From assembly GCF_014648095.1 (NCBI RefSeq), contig NZ_BMQL01000016.1:35909-99908 (forward strand): a stretch of 64,000 bases of DNA. Reading direction: 5' to 3'. Positions 28,725 to 37,842 of the stretch are shown in pieces. The notes under the pieces are model-generated. The model saw only the letters and a program-made list of their open reading frames with translations, did not search any database and was not told where the DNA came from. Source of the DNA: Deinococcus ruber. Its GTDB lineage: Bacteria; Deinococcota; Deinococci; Deinococcales; Deinococcaceae. The first letter of the stretch is position 1. Each line of letters starts with the position of its first letter. Both the position numbers and the translations under genes were made by a program.

Positions 28725-30236
28725 ATGAGCGTGCCCATTCCAGCAGAAGAATTCGAGCGGCTGCTGGCGCTTGCCCGGTACGAGGTGCTGGATACCGGGC
28801 CAGAAGCCTCCTTCGACCGTGTGACGGCCCTGACCGCCCGCATGCTCGATATGCCGCTGGTGGCGATCCATCTGGTCGATCACGACCGTGTATGGCGCAA
28901 GAGTAGCGTGGGGTTCGGCCCCGGCGAGATTCCGCGCGGTGAGGCGCTGTGCTCGTGGACGATTCTGAGTGACGAGGTCAATGTGGTGCCGGATGTTCAC
29001 ACAGATCCGCGCTTCCGTGATCTGGATTCTGTGAGTGAGCGCCCCGAGCTGCACTCCTACGCGGGTGCGCCGCTTATCACACCCGGCGGGCACCGCGTCG
29101 GAACGCTGTGTGTGCTGGATACCAGACCCCGTGACTTCGGCAGTGCCGAACAGGAGGTGCTGCGAAGCTTCGCCTCGATCATCGTGACCGAGCTGGAACT
29201 GCGGATGCGGAACATCGAACTGGAACGCGCAGTGAGCGTGCAGGGCCAGAATCTCCAGAACCTGGAACGCTTCCAGACGCACGCCGATGCCCTGGCACAC
29301 ATCTCGGAGCGGCTGGAAGACGACGACCTGGAAGCGTCGCTACAGGCGGTGGCCGAGGTGCTGGGCAGCGCTGCCGATCTGGAATGGGCGGGCCTGCTGC
29401 GCTTTCACGGCGGCACCCTCAGCTCTGCGACGGCCTGGACGCGCCCCGGCCTCGACCTCAGCGGGTTGGGCGAGCCGGACGCGTACCGGCAGGGCGTCAC
29501 CTGGGAGGTGCTGAAAAGCGGTCAGCCGCTGTTTATCGACGATTACCGCACGCATCCACAGGCCCACCCGTCCTTTCTGGCAGGTGGCCTGCGGGCCGCT
29601 GCATGGCTGCCTCTGGGCGATGTCGGCGGCGTGAAGTACCTGATGCTGGCCGTGCGGCTGAACCGCGACGCTCCCTGGCTGCTGGCAGACCGGGCACTGT
29701 TTCAGGCGGCAGCCAGCATCGTCGGGCGGGCGCTGGAACGTCTGACGTATCTGCATCAGGTCGAGGCGGCGGCCAACCGCGACAGTCTGACCGACGTGGG
29801 CAACCGCCGCGCTTTCGATGCAGCGCTCAGCACCCTCGATGCTTCGGGCGCAGAGTTCACCGCCGTCATGCTCGATCTGGACGGCCTCAAGGAGATCAAC
29901 GACTCGCAGGGCCACGAGCGCGGTGATCGCCTGCTGACGCTGTTCGCAGCAGCCCTGGCCCGTGAGTTCCGCGCCTCAGACGGTGTGTACCGCCTGGGCG
30001 GCGACGAATTCGCAGTGCTGCTGTCGGCGGGCAATACCCTGCCAGAACGCGAGATCTTCGAGCGAATACACCGGGCAGTGCAGATTCTCAACAGCGAGAA
30101 CTTCACCCAGGTCGATGCCAGTGTCGGGGTGGCAAGCCGCAGAGCTGGGGCGGTGCCTGCTGCCCAGATCGTGAAACGGGCCGACGAGCGGATGTATGCC
30201 CAGAAACGTGGGCGAAAACAGGAACGCATCGCCTGA
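28725..30236 (+). CDS. Diguanylate cyclase with two GAF domains
   Basis: 503 residues, soluble. A GAF domain at about 15-165 (with RGEALCSWTI and VGTLCVLDTRPRDF, the variant often found in cyclases) is followed by a second at about 195-340. A GGDEF domain occupies 350-500 with the intact motif GGDEF at 425-429. An inhibitory RxxD site, Arg416 to Asp419, sits exactly five residues before it, so product inhibition is likely. It makes c-di-GMP in response to unknown GAF ligands. Convergent with rpoD across a shared terminator. Confidence 0.92.
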   Translation: MSVPIPAEEFERLLALARYEVLDTGPEASFDRVTALTARMLDMPLVAIHLVDHDRVWRKSSVGFGPGEIPRGEALCSWTILSDEVNVVPDVHTDPRFRDLDSVSERPELHSYAGAPLITPGGHRVGTLCVLDTRPRDFGSAEQEVLRSFASIIVTELELRMRNIELERAVSVQGQNLQNLERFQTHADALAHISERLEDDDLEASLQAVAEVLGSAADLEWAGLLRFHGGTLSSATAWTRPGLDLSGLGEPDAYRQGVTWEVLKSGQPLFIDDYRTHPQAHPSFLAGGLRAAAWLPLGDVGGVKYLMLAVRLNRDAPWLLADRALFQAAASIVGRALERLTYLHQVEAAANRDSLTDVGNRRAFDAALSTLDASGAEFTAVMLDLDGLKEINDSQGHERGDRLLTLFAAALAREFRASDGVYRLGGDEFAVLLSAGNTLPEREIFERIHRAVQILNSENFTQVDASVGVASRRAGAVPAAQIVKRADERMYAQKRGRKQERIA

Positions 30237-30260
30237 GCGTGAGGCCCGACCTCAACACAG

Positions 30261-30292
30261 CAGCGGCCCCGTCCAGAGTGGAGGGGCCGCTG
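30261..30292. terminator. Bidirectional terminator between the cyclase and rpoD
   Basis: CAGCGGCCCC (30261-30270) pairs perfectly with GGGGCCGCTG (30283-30292) around a 12-base loop, with flanking ACACA/TGTGT extending the stem. T-runs are weak on both sides. Its place between two convergent stops supports the call. Confidence 0.7.
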
Positions 30293-30305
30293 CCGTGTGT
30301 TGCTG

Positions 30306-31850
30306 TTATTCCAGGAAGTCGCGCAGTTTACGGCTGCGGCTTTCCAGGTACTTCAGTTTCCTCAGCGCCTTGTTCTCGATCTGCCGGATGCGCTCACGCG
30401 TGACCTTGAAGTGTGTGCCGACCTCTTCCAGGGTGTGTTCGCGTCCGTCGATCAGGCCCTTTCGCAGTCTCAAGACCATCGCCTCGCGCTCGTCGAGCTG
30501 GCTCAGTGCCTGATCCATCGCTTCGAGCAGCAGGCTGGCGTCGGCATTTTCGGAAGGCGAGAGCAGGTTGTTGTCGGGGATGAAGTCGCCGTAGAAGCTG
30601 TCGTTTTCAGCGCCGATGGGCGTTTCCAGCGAAATCGGCTCCTGGCTCACCTTCTGGGTATCTTCTACCTTGGCGGCGTCCCAGCCCGGTCCCATCGCCT
30701 CGGCAATCTCCTCGAAGGTGGCTTCGCGGCTCAGTTCCTGCTGCACCTGACGGGCCGTGCGAGACAGCTTGTTGATGGTTTCGACCATGTGAACCGGAAT
30801 ACGGATGGTCCGTGCCTGATCGGCAATGGCGCGGTTGATCGCCTGACGGATCCACCACGTCGCATACGTCGAGAATTTGAATCCCCGGCGATACTCGAAC
30901 TTCTGGACGGCGCGGATCAGGCCGCCGTTGCCTTCCTGAATCAGATCGAGCAGGCTCATGCCCCGGTTGGTGTACTTTTTGGCAATCGACACCACCAGAC
31001 GCAGGTTGGCCTCGATCAGTCCCTGGCGGGCAGCGTCGCCGTCCTCGACCTGACGCACCAGACGGCGGCGAGTGCGGTCTTCGAGTTCCAGATTCTCTTC
31101 GAGCTGAGCCCGCGCCTCCTCGCCCTCCTCGATGCGGCGGGCCAATGCGATCTCTTCGGCGATGCTCAGCAGCGGCACCCGCCCGATCTCATGCAGGTAC
31201 TGGCGCACCGGATCGTTCGACACCGCACGCGGCAGGAATTCCACCTCGTCCTCGACCAGGGCGGCGTCGGCGGGGCGCAGCTCTTCCTCGCCGCCCTCCG
31301 CGTCGTCAGCTTCTTCCTCGTCGGCCTCGGGGTCTTCCAGCTCGATGTTCTGTGCCGCCAGAAAGAGCTGCAACTGGTCGAAAGCGTCGGCACTCTCGAT
31401 GTCCATGCCTGCCGCTTCCAGCGCCACCGTCAGGGCCGCCATCGCTTCCTCGCTGGCAACCGCGCCGGTGGCCTTGCCCGTCTTCATCAGCGCCTGAATG
31501 CTGGGATGGTCGTACAGCGCCTGTGCAACCGTCGAATTCGCAGTTGCTGCGGCTGGAGCCTTGCCGTCACTAGCAGGCGCTGCTTTGGCCGCTGCCGGGG
31601 TGGCCGGGGCTTTGGCCGAGGATGCCGCTTTCGCAGCGGGTTTGGCATCGGCCTTGCCAGCTGCTTTCGCCGGGGCCTTGGCAGCTTTGGGGGCCGCCGC
31701 AGTGGGTTCTTTGGGCTTGACGGTGCGTGCTGGCTTGGCAACGGGGGTGGCTGCCGCCTGAGGCGCAGCACTCTGGGTGTCTGCGAGCGTGGCGGTGGTC
31801 TTGGTTGGGGTGGCGGTGCGGGTTCGGACGCGCGGGGATTTGGTCGTCAT
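30306..31850 (-). CDS. rpoD: Principal RNA polymerase sigma factor (sigma-70/RpoD)
   Basis: 514 residues from ATG 31850, with CTGGAG 7 bases upstream. Residues 1-105 form a Lys/Ala/Pro/Thr-rich low-complexity tail, and an acidic stretch covers about 170-205. The sigma core follows: region 1.2 [18 protein letters not shown] (212-229), region 2 with [33 protein letters not shown] (about 306-338), region 3 from about 350, and region 4.2 [17 protein letters not shown] (483-499). It directs RNA polymerase to housekeeping promoters. The tailed N-terminus is typical of Deinococcus sigma factors. It stops short of the shared terminator at 30261-30292. Confidence 0.96.
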   Translation of the reverse strand: MTTKSPRVRTRTATPTKTTATLADTQSAAPQAAATPVAKPARTVKPKEPTAAAPKAAKAPAKAAGKADAKPAAKAASSAKAPATPAAAKAAPASDGKAPAAATANSTVAQALYDHPSIQALMKTGKATGAVASEEAMAALTVALEAAGMDIESADAFDQLQLFLAAQNIELEDPEADEEEADDAEGGEEELRPADAALVEDEVEFLPRAVSNDPVRQYLHEIGRVPLLSIAEEIALARRIEEGEEARAQLEENLELEDRTRRRLVRQVEDGDAARQGLIEANLRLVVSIAKKYTNRGMSLLDLIQEGNGGLIRAVQKFEYRRGFKFSTYATWWIRQAINRAIADQARTIRIPVHMVETINKLSRTARQVQQELSREATFEEIAEAMGPGWDAAKVEDTQKVSQEPISLETPIGAENDSFYGDFIPDNNLLSPSENADASLLLEAMDQALSQLDEREAMVLRLRKGLIDGREHTLEEVGTHFKVTRERIRQIENKALRKLKYLESRSRKLRDFLE

Positions 31851-31944
31851 CTGTACTCCAGGGAAATGGATGTGTGCTGAAACAGGGGCAGGGCGGGTGC
31901 GGGCGATGGGCGAAGCGGCAGGAAGCCGCGCCTCGGCGTGACCG

Positions 31945-31979
31945 AATATACTAGCGCGTTCTGACGCGTTCTGCCCGCA
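31945..31979 (-). promoter_or_regulatory. Possible rpoD promoter with a direct repeat
   Basis: On the minus strand the sequence TAGTATATT (31944-31952) is the only A/T-rich hexamer region near the gene, about 95 bases before ATG 31850. Immediately upstream, CAGAACGCG occurs twice with a 10-base period. No good -35 is visible. Confidence 0.35.
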
Positions 31980-32059
31980 CAACGTCTCTATTCTGACATC
32001 TTCATCTTCATTCCGGCCCCTGAACCGCTGCCATGACCTGGCAAGGCCCAGCCAGCAAA

Positions 32060-32109
32060 AAATCTGCCGGAGCGAACGGCCCGTGTGGGACGTCCTTTCC
32101 GGCAGATTT
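32060..32109 (-). terminator. Terminator of the HU gene
   Basis: An 11-base perfect inverted repeat, AAATCTGCCGG (32060-32070) with CCGGCAGATTT (32099-32109), encloses a 28-base loop that can itself fold. On the minus strand the stem is followed by a run of T (CAGATTTTTTGC), as expected for intrinsic termination downstream of the HU stop at 32128. Confidence 0.8.
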
Positions 32110-32127
32110 CATGGTCTGGCAGGTACG

Positions 32128-32487
32128 TTACAGATCGGCTTTCAGGGTGCTGGCGACCTTGTAAGACACCTTCTTGCCTGCCGGAATCTGGATCTTCTCG
32201 CTGGTGCCGGGGCGCACGCCCTGACGCGCAGCAGTGGCCTTCACGCTGAAGGTGCCGACGCCCGGCAGGCCCACGCTCTTGCCGCCGCGCAGCGCTTCCA
32301 CGATGGCTTCGAGCGCGGCGTCTACGGCGGCGCCCGCTTCCTTCTTGGTCAGGCTGGTCTGGGTGGCAACCAGGTCGATCAGCTGTGTTTTGCCGAGCTT
32401 CTCGGTGGCCGCGGCTTCGGCGGCGGGGGCGGCGGGCTTGGCAGCAGCGGGCTTGGTTGCCGTCTTGGCAGGAGATTTCTTCGTCAT
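32128..32487 (-). CDS. hup: HU-family DNA-binding protein with N-terminal tail
   Basis: 119 residues from ATG 32487. The first about 40 residues are a Lys/Ala/Pro-rich tail ([18 protein letters not shown]), then a complete HU core begins at [21 protein letters not shown] and includes [24 protein letters not shown], the beta-arm region with its intercalating Pro. HU bends and compacts DNA. Deinococcus HU proteins carry such tails. No clear SD precedes the start. A strong terminator follows. rpoD lies just downstream on the same strand. Confidence 0.95.
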   Translation of the reverse strand: MTKKSPAKTATKPAAAKPAAPAAEAAATEKLGKTQLIDLVATQTSLTKKEAGAAVDAALEAIVEALRGGKSVGLPGVGTFSVKATAARQGVRPGTSEKIQIPAGKKVSYKVASTLKADL

Positions 32488-32651
32488 GGCGGGTATGATG
32501 CCACAACTTGCGCCGCTCGTGGTCACGATCTAAAGGTGAAATGAAGCGGAACGCCGTACAGCAGGGATTCTCTGCCTGCTCGGTCAGCTGGAAGCCCACA
32601 AACAGGCGTCCTCAGGCGAGGTTCAGACTGCCGGTTCCTGCTGTGTTCCTC

Positions 32652-33626
32652 TCAGAACCCCAGCACCGGATGCGGCTGATACGGCTCTTCCAGATACGCC
32701 ATATCCTCAGCGCTCAGCTTCAGGTCGAGGGCGGCCAGTGCGTCTTCCAGATGCGGCATCTTGCTCGCGCCGATGATCGGCGCGGTCACGCCCGGCTTGG
32801 CGAGAATCCACGCCGTCGCCACCTGTGCAGGCGACACGTCCAGCCGTGCGGCCACCTCGGCCACCCTTTCCTGCACGGCATAATCGCCCTCGGTGCGGTA
32901 CATTGCCTCGCCGAAAGCGTCGCTACGGGCGCGGGTGGTCTGTGCCTCGCCACGCGGCCTGTTGCCTGCCAGGAAGCCCCGTGCCAGCGGACTCCAGGGA
33001 ATAACGCCCACACCGTCTTCGGTGCACAGCGGAATCATCTCGCGTTCTTCCTCGCGGTACACCAGGTTGTAATGGTTCTGCATCGACACGAAGCGCGTCA
33101 GGCCGTGCAGATCGGCGGCGTGCTGCATTTTGGCAAACTGGTAGGCCGCCATGCTGCTCGCTCCGATATAGCGCACCATGCCCTGCCGCACCAGATCGTG
33201 CAGAGCGGTCATGGTTTCCAGAATCGGCGTGTGCGGGTCAAAGCGGTGAATCTGATACAGGTCGATGTAGTCGGTGTCCAGACGCTTCAGGCTGGCCTGC
33301 ACCGCGCTCATGATGTGGGCGCGTGACAGCCCTTTGTCGTTGGGGCCGTCGCCCATCTTGCCGTGTACTTTGGTGGCGATCACCACCTGATCTCGCCGGG
33401 TCATGTCCTTCAGGGCGCGGCCCACGATTTCCTCGCTGCGCCCGATGGAGTACACGTCGGCGGTATCGAAGAAGGTGATGCCTGCCTCCAGCGCCCGCGC
33501 CAGAAAAGGGCGGCTCGGCTCTTCGGGTAACACCCAGTCGCGCCACGCAGGATCACCGTACGTCATGGTGCCGAGCGAGAGGCGTGAGACGTTCAAACCG
33601 CTGGTGCCGAGGCGTACATAATCCAT
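32652..33626 (-). CDS. Aldo-keto reductase
   Basis: 324 residues from ATG 33626 (MDYVRLGTSGLNVSRLSLGTMTYG). The (beta/alpha)8 AKR tetrad is visible: Asp and Tyr in FFDTADVYSIGRSE, Lys in VVIATKVHGK and His in LYQIHRFDPHTP. The C-terminal NADP-binding region contains IIGASKMPHLEDAL. It resembles the YajO/YghZ-type reductases of sugars and aldehydes; the substrate is unknown. It is monocistronic, lying between the HU gene and a small membrane protein gene. Confidence 0.9.
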   Translation of the reverse strand: MDYVRLGTSGLNVSRLSLGTMTYGDPAWRDWVLPEEPSRPFLARALEAGITFFDTADVYSIGRSEEIVGRALKDMTRRDQVVIATKVHGKMGDGPNDKGLSRAHIMSAVQASLKRLDTDYIDLYQIHRFDPHTPILETMTALHDLVRQGMVRYIGASSMAAYQFAKMQHAADLHGLTRFVSMQNHYNLVYREEEREMIPLCTEDGVGVIPWSPLARGFLAGNRPRGEAQTTRARSDAFGEAMYRTEGDYAVQERVAEVAARLDVSPAQVATAWILAKPGVTAPIIGASKMPHLEDALAALDLKLSAEDMAYLEEPYQPHPVLGF

Positions 33627-33751
33627 ACTCCGACTATTCCACAGCCCAGAGCGCCCGAATGAGTGTCTGCCAGCAGGCTTCAGGCTATTAAGCAATCACA
33701 AAGAAAGGCCCATTCGGGCCACGTGACCGGATCTGTCAGGCAGAAGGTCTT

Positions 33752-33943
33752 TCAGCTCGCCTCTTCAAATTCAAACACCGATTCATCTACATTCTGGTCG
33801 AGGCCGGGAATCGCCAGCATGGCCAGCATCAGCGCCGCCAGCACGCAGGCGATACCGACCGGGTAGAAGACGAACAGCGCAGGGACGGCCAACAGGGCCA
33901 TACCCAGCGCACCGATCAGAGTCACCAACGTCATTCTGCTCAT
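33752..33943 (-). CDS. Small membrane protein
   Basis: 63 residues. Two adjacent hydrophobic helices (TLVTLIGALGMALLAVPALFVF and GIACVLAALMLAMLAI, each under 25 residues) are followed by an acidic tail ending NVDESVFEFEEAS. Codon use is like that of the neighbours. A second ATG lies three codons in. No SD is clear. I recognise no family, but the two-helix plus acidic tail design is coherent, so I think it is real. Confidence 0.55.
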   Translation of the reverse strand: MSRMTLVTLIGALGMALLAVPALFVFYPVGIACVLAALMLAMLAIPGLDQNVDESVFEFEEAS

Positions 33944-34162
33944 ACTGCCAGCATGACGGCTGCGTGTCTCTGGAAGTGTGGAAGCGCCTGAAGCTTCGTT
34001 TGAAAAAAAGCCATCAACGGTTTATCCGGCCGAGAGGTGATCTTCAGGCTTCGGGGTGGTAGTACCGAGCTGCCGCGCCTTCAGCACCAAAAACGACTTT
34101 CCTGAGAACACGCTCAGCACGCGCAGACGGCGATTCTGGAAGTTTTCCCTGTTGGCCTGCTC

Positions 34163-34168
34163 TAGACT
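34163..34168 (+). promoter_or_regulatory. -10-like TAGACT before the alpha/beta hydrolase
   Basis: TAGACT ends 6 bases before ATG 34175 with no SD between them, suggesting a leaderless transcript. The preceding 231 bases (33944-34174) hold no gene I can support. Confidence 0.45.
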
Positions 34169-34174
34169 TTTTCC

Positions 34175-34960
34175 ATGCAGATCAATGGTCTTGAACTCAA
34201 TGTCCAGCACAGTGGAAGTGGGCAGCCGCTGCTGATGCTACACGGCCTGAGCAGCGACATCACGGCGATGCAGCCCGAGATCGACGCCTTCAGCGAGCAG
34301 TTTCATGTGATCGCCATCGACAGCCGGGGTCACGGGCGCTCGGACAGGCCCGCCGAGTACACGCTGCAAGACCACATCGCTGACGTGATCGGTGTGATGG
34401 ACGCCCTTGATCTGCCCACAGTCTTTCTGATGGGCAGTTCGATGGGTAGCTACGTCGCGCAGGGCGTGGCGGCCCAGCAGCCGCAGAGGGTGTCGAAACT
34501 GGTGCTGGTCACGCCCAAGGCCAGCGGTCAGACCTCGTCTTCGGCTCGGCTGCTGGCCCAGCACGCCGCCGAACTGGAAGGCCGCTCGCCCGAAGAAGTG
34601 CAGGCGTTTCTGGCCGACAAGCTGTTTGCGCCGACCACCTCTCCGGAGATTAAGGCAGTGATGGCCGAGTCGATGCAGGAGCACGCCGAAGCAGGTCTGA
34701 CCCTGACGCCAGCCCAGTACGCGGCGGCAAACCGGGCGCTGGAAGGCTTCGACTTCAGGAGCGTGCTGCCACACGTGACCGCACAAACCCTGATTCTGAG
34801 CGGGCGCTACGATCCGCTCAACTCTGTTCAGGACGGCGAAGAGATCGCCCGCCTGATTCCCGGTTCGCGGCTGGAAGTGCTGGAACATTCCGGACATCTG
34901 CCGAGCATCGAGGAACCGGAGCGCCTGCATCAGCTGGTGCTGGAGTTTTTGCGCGGTTAG
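34175..34960 (+). CDS. Alpha/beta-hydrolase
   Basis: 261 residues. The oxyanion region LLMLHGLSSD, the nucleophile elbow LMGSSMGSYVAQG with catalytic Ser, an Asp in LILSGRYDPLNSV and the C-terminal His in LEHSGHLPSIEEPE form a full triad. It looks like the 3-oxoadipate enol-lactonase/esterase branch (DSRGHGRSDRP), but substrate cannot be inferred because neighbours are unrelated. It stands alone, with a promoter-like element directly before the start. Confidence 0.9.
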   Translation: MQINGLELNVQHSGSGQPLLMLHGLSSDITAMQPEIDAFSEQFHVIAIDSRGHGRSDRPAEYTLQDHIADVIGVMDALDLPTVFLMGSSMGSYVAQGVAAQQPQRVSKLVLVTPKASGQTSSSARLLAQHAAELEGRSPEEVQAFLADKLFAPTTSPEIKAVMAESMQEHAEAGLTLTPAQYAAANRALEGFDFRSVLPHVTAQTLILSGRYDPLNSVQDGEEIARLIPGSRLEVLEHSGHLPSIEEPERLHQLVLEFLRG

Positions 34961-35043
34961 AGCGGGTACTGGACCACAAGCGACAAGCCAGCAGAAGGCC
35001 GGGCGTGCTTTCTTCAGCGCCCGGCCCCTTTGTTCTCCTCTGG

Positions 35044-36069
35044 TTACACGCCGACTGGCAGGCCGCTGCGGGCGCTCTCGTAGCCGCCCAGCACCAGCCG
35101 TACGCTCTCACGCCCGTCCTCACCGGTACACACGATGGGCGTGCCTTTCGTGATCGACGACAGGAAGTGCTGTACGCTCCGCACGTGGCCGTTGGCAGCG
35201 TCTGCGAAGTCGTACCACGTCTCGTCGCCCTTGTCCCAGCCGCCAAAGCCGAATTCGCGGGTCAGCAGGCGCAGCCGGGGGGTGCCCAGGCGGTTGCTGC
35301 ATTCCAGCGCTCCCTGGGTGCCGTACACCGCGAAGCTCTCTTCCCAGCCGGTCGCCGTCCAGCTGTTCTCGACACTGCCGAGTGCGCCGCTCTCGAATTC
35401 CAGGCTGGCAACGCTGGTGTCCTCCACCTCGATTTCGAACTTCAGGGTGTTCATGCGGGCATAGATGCTGCGAACGTCGCCGCCGAAATGCCGCGCCAGA
35501 TCCATCATGTGACAGCCGTTGTCGAGCAGCGTGCCGCCGCCGCTGGCTGCCAGACTGCCGAACACGCCGCGTACTTCCGGTGCGCCGCCCCAGTCGTGGG
35601 CCTGTCGCAGCCGCATGAAGGTCACGCGCCCGATGCGGCCCTCGTCGATCAGGCGTTTGGCCGTTTCGACCAGCGGGCTGCTTCTCAGGTGGTGTCCGGT
35701 CTGAAGCACCGCGCCGCTCGATCTGGCCGCTTCGATCATGGCGTCGCAGGCTTCCAGATCGAGCGATAGCGGCTTCTCGCACAGCACGTGAATGCCCCGG
35801 CGCAGCGCTTCCAGCGCGGCGGGCGCGTGAAAGGCATTGGGCGTGCAGATGCTCACGGCCTGAATGTTTTCGCGTTCCAGCATGTCTTCGAAGCTGGCGT
35901 ATCCGCGTGCCTGCCACTCGTCTTCACGCCGCAGCCGCGTGCCCTCGCTGACTTCCGCGAAGGCGACCACGTTGGCTCCGCCGTGCCGGTAGCCGTCGTA
36001 GTGGCGCTGCGAAATGCCGCCCGCTCCGATAATGCCGACGTTCAGCGTCTCGTTTCCGGCAGGGCTCAC
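35044..36069 (-). CDS. Gfo/Idh/MocA-family dehydrogenase
   Basis: 341 residues from GTG 36069, which overlaps the ThuA stop as GTGA; GGAG sits 6 bases upstream. The Rossmann motif [14 protein letters not shown] opens the protein, CEKPLSLD carries the conserved EKP Lys, and the C-terminal domain includes [21 protein letters not shown] with the catalytic His. The family oxidises or reduces sugars and inositols with NAD(P). Pairing with ThuA is common in sugar-modification and trehalose-type loci. Confidence 0.9.
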   Translation of the reverse strand: MSPAGNETLNVGIIGAGGISQRHYDGYRHGGANVVAFAEVSEGTRLRREDEWQARGYASFEDMLERENIQAVSICTPNAFHAPAALEALRRGIHVLCEKPLSLDLEACDAMIEAARSSGAVLQTGHHLRSSPLVETAKRLIDEGRIGRVTFMRLRQAHDWGGAPEVRGVFGSLAASGGGTLLDNGCHMMDLARHFGGDVRSIYARMNTLKFEIEVEDTSVASLEFESGALGSVENSWTATGWEESFAVYGTQGALECSNRLGTPRLRLLTREFGFGGWDKGDETWYDFADAANGHVRSVQHFLSSITKGTPIVCTGEDGRESVRLVLGGYESARSGLPVGV

Positions 36070-36818
36070 TGCTGCTCCACGGGTTGCTCGGCTTGCGGCA
36101 GCACTTCGAGCGGGGCGCGGTTGCCGAACGAACGCGGCGCACTGGCCGTCGGCATGGCCCACTGAGCGGCGTTGGCGATCACCCTGCGGATACCGTCGTG
36201 GAAGTACGTGGGGTACGTTTCGTGACCGGGGCGGAAGTAGAAGATCTTGCCGCTGCCCCGCGTAAAGGTGCAGCCGCTGCGGAAGACCTCGCCGCCGGTA
36301 AACCAGCTCACGAAAATCAGTTCGTCGGGTGTGGGAATGTCGAAATGCTCGCCGTACATCTCCTCGGCGGGCAGCTCGATGTACTCACCCACGCCCTGCG
36401 CGATGGGGTGCGCCGGACTGACCACCCACAGCCGCTCCTTGTCGGTGGCCTCGCGCCATTTCAGGTCACAGCCGGTGCCCATCAGACGCTTGAACACCTT
36501 GCTGAAGTGCCCGGAGTGCAGCACGATCAGGCCCATGCCGTCCAGCACCCGCGCCAGCACCCGCTCGACGATCTCGTCCGACACGGCGGCGTGCGCTTTG
36601 TGGCCCCACCATACCAGCACGTCGGTGTTGTCCAGCACATCCTGCGTCAGTCCGTGTTCCGGCTCGTCCAGCGTGGCGGTCTTCACGTCACTGAAGCCGT
36701 GTGCGGCCAGCCCATCGGCAATGGCGCGGTGGATGCCCTGCGGATAGATGGCGGCCACCTTCGGATTTTCGTGCTCGTGGCGGTATTCGTTCCAGACGGT
36801 CAGACGGGGCTGTGTCAT
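36066..36818 (-). CDS. ThuA-domain protein (trehalose utilisation type)
   Basis: 250 residues from ATG 36818, with AAGGAG 9 bases upstream; a TTG two codons earlier is possible. ThuA landmarks are [47 protein letters not shown] and [11 protein letters not shown]. The fold is class I glutamine amidotransferase-like without the usual Cys triad. ThuA works with a Gfo/Idh/MocA partner in sugar oxidation, and here the two genes overlap (GTGA). Exact chemistry is unknown. Confidence 0.9.
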   Translation of the reverse strand: MTQPRLTVWNEYRHEHENPKVAAIYPQGIHRAIADGLAAHGFSDVKTATLDEPEHGLTQDVLDNTDVLVWWGHKAHAAVSDEIVERVLARVLDGMGLIVLHSGHFSKVFKRLMGTGCDLKWREATDKERLWVVSPAHPIAQGVGEYIELPAEEMYGEHFDIPTPDELIFVSWFTGGEVFRSGCTFTRGSGKIFYFRPGHETYPTYFHDGIRRVIANAAQWAMPTASAPRSFGNRAPLEVLPQAEQPVEQQ

Positions 36819-37066
36819 GATCAAGTCTCCTTGTCGCTCTGCTAAGGTCGCTCCAGTAAGCGTGGTCGCTCGGGTGGGCGCTCATCCAAAGTTCTGTGGT
36901 GCAGACGCCAGACTATAACGATTCAGAAGCGGCTTCAATCCCCTCGACTCAGTCAACTGTCACGCAGTTCTGCTGGCCGTCAACGCGCCTTCAGGCATGT
37001 CATTGCCCTTTTCTGCTCGTGGCGTGGAATACTGCCCCCCAGAACAACGATGTGCGAGGAGGCAGC

Positions 37067-37768
37067 ATGATGAAATACCGATTTGGGCCGTCAGGAGGTC
37101 ATGGAGGCCACGCATTCGAGGATGCGCTGCCGGGCGACACCGTCGCGCTGGAGACAGGCGAGACTGCGTCTTTGACGGGTCTGATAGGCGTTCGTGTGCG
37201 CCACGCCGACCGAATAGACGCCGTTTCGCTGGTGTGGGGCTACAGCGGCCCGGACGGACAGGCTGTTCCTGCCCCGACAGAGCTGGAAGAGCCGCACGGC
37301 GGGCCAGAGGGCGTTGAAGAGCTGTTCGAGCTGCACGCCCCCGACGAGTGGATCACCGTCATCTCGGGCCGCTACGGACAGACGGTGGATTCGTTGCGCC
37401 TGGAAACCAATCTGGGTCGTTCGGCAGAATTTGGCGGCAAGGGCGGCGACCACGCCTTTCAGTACGACATTCCGGCGGGCCTGAAGCTGGCGGGGTTCTT
37501 CGGCAGTGCCGGATACCTGCTCGACGCCCTGGGTGTCATTCTCAGCCCGGCTGTCTCTGCGCCCGAAACGGTGCCCGAGTCTTCCAAGACCCCGGCCCGC
37601 AAGACGCCTGCCAGAAAAGCGGCAGCCTCCAAACCCGCTGCCCCTTCCGAAGACGCCAAGGCGGCCAAACCCAGGAAAGCCGCCAAAAGCACGGCAGACA
37701 CGGCTACCCCTCCCGCCGAAGACGCCCCGAAGCCCAAGCGCAACCGCAAGAAAGCCGCCGAAAGCTGA
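37067..37768 (+). CDS. Jacalin-like lectin with C-terminal Lys/Ala/Pro tail
   Basis: 233 residues from ATG 37067, with AGGAGG at 37056-37061. Residues 1-160 match the jacalin beta-prism pattern: FGPSGGHGGHAFED, VSGRYG-like ISGRYGQTVDSL, FGGKGGDHAF and the hallmark GFFGSAGYLLDALGVIL. Residues about 165-233 are a repetitive Lys/Ala/Pro tail (TPARKTPARKAAASK) like histone H1. There is no signal peptide, so it is probably cytoplasmic. Jacalin folds usually bind mannose- or galactose-type glycans; the tail suggests nucleic acid or nucleoid binding. Divergent from the ThuA operon. Confidence 0.85.
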   Translation: MMKYRFGPSGGHGGHAFEDALPGDTVALETGETASLTGLIGVRVRHADRIDAVSLVWGYSGPDGQAVPAPTELEEPHGGPEGVEELFELHAPDEWITVISGRYGQTVDSLRLETNLGRSAEFGGKGGDHAFQYDIPAGLKLAGFFGSAGYLLDALGVILSPAVSAPETVPESSKTPARKTPARKAAASKPAAPSEDAKAAKPRKAAKSTADTATPPAEDAPKPKRNRKKAAES

Positions 37769-37842
37769 CACAAAATCTGCCCTGAAGTCCGGTCACAGCA
37801 GCTTCGGAGTGGACTGTGTCTCGGTGTTCAATGCCGAAGACC

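Noticed and set aside
34022..34210. 62-codon minus-strand ORF before the alpha/beta hydrolase
   Set aside because: It overlaps the start of the hydrolase on the opposite strand by 36 bases, covers the likely promoter, has no SD and no recognisable family.
37050..37070. Six-codon ORF ending over the jacalin-like start (ATGA)
   Set aside because: Too short to be distinguished from chance, has no SD, and the lectin gene has its own strong SD.
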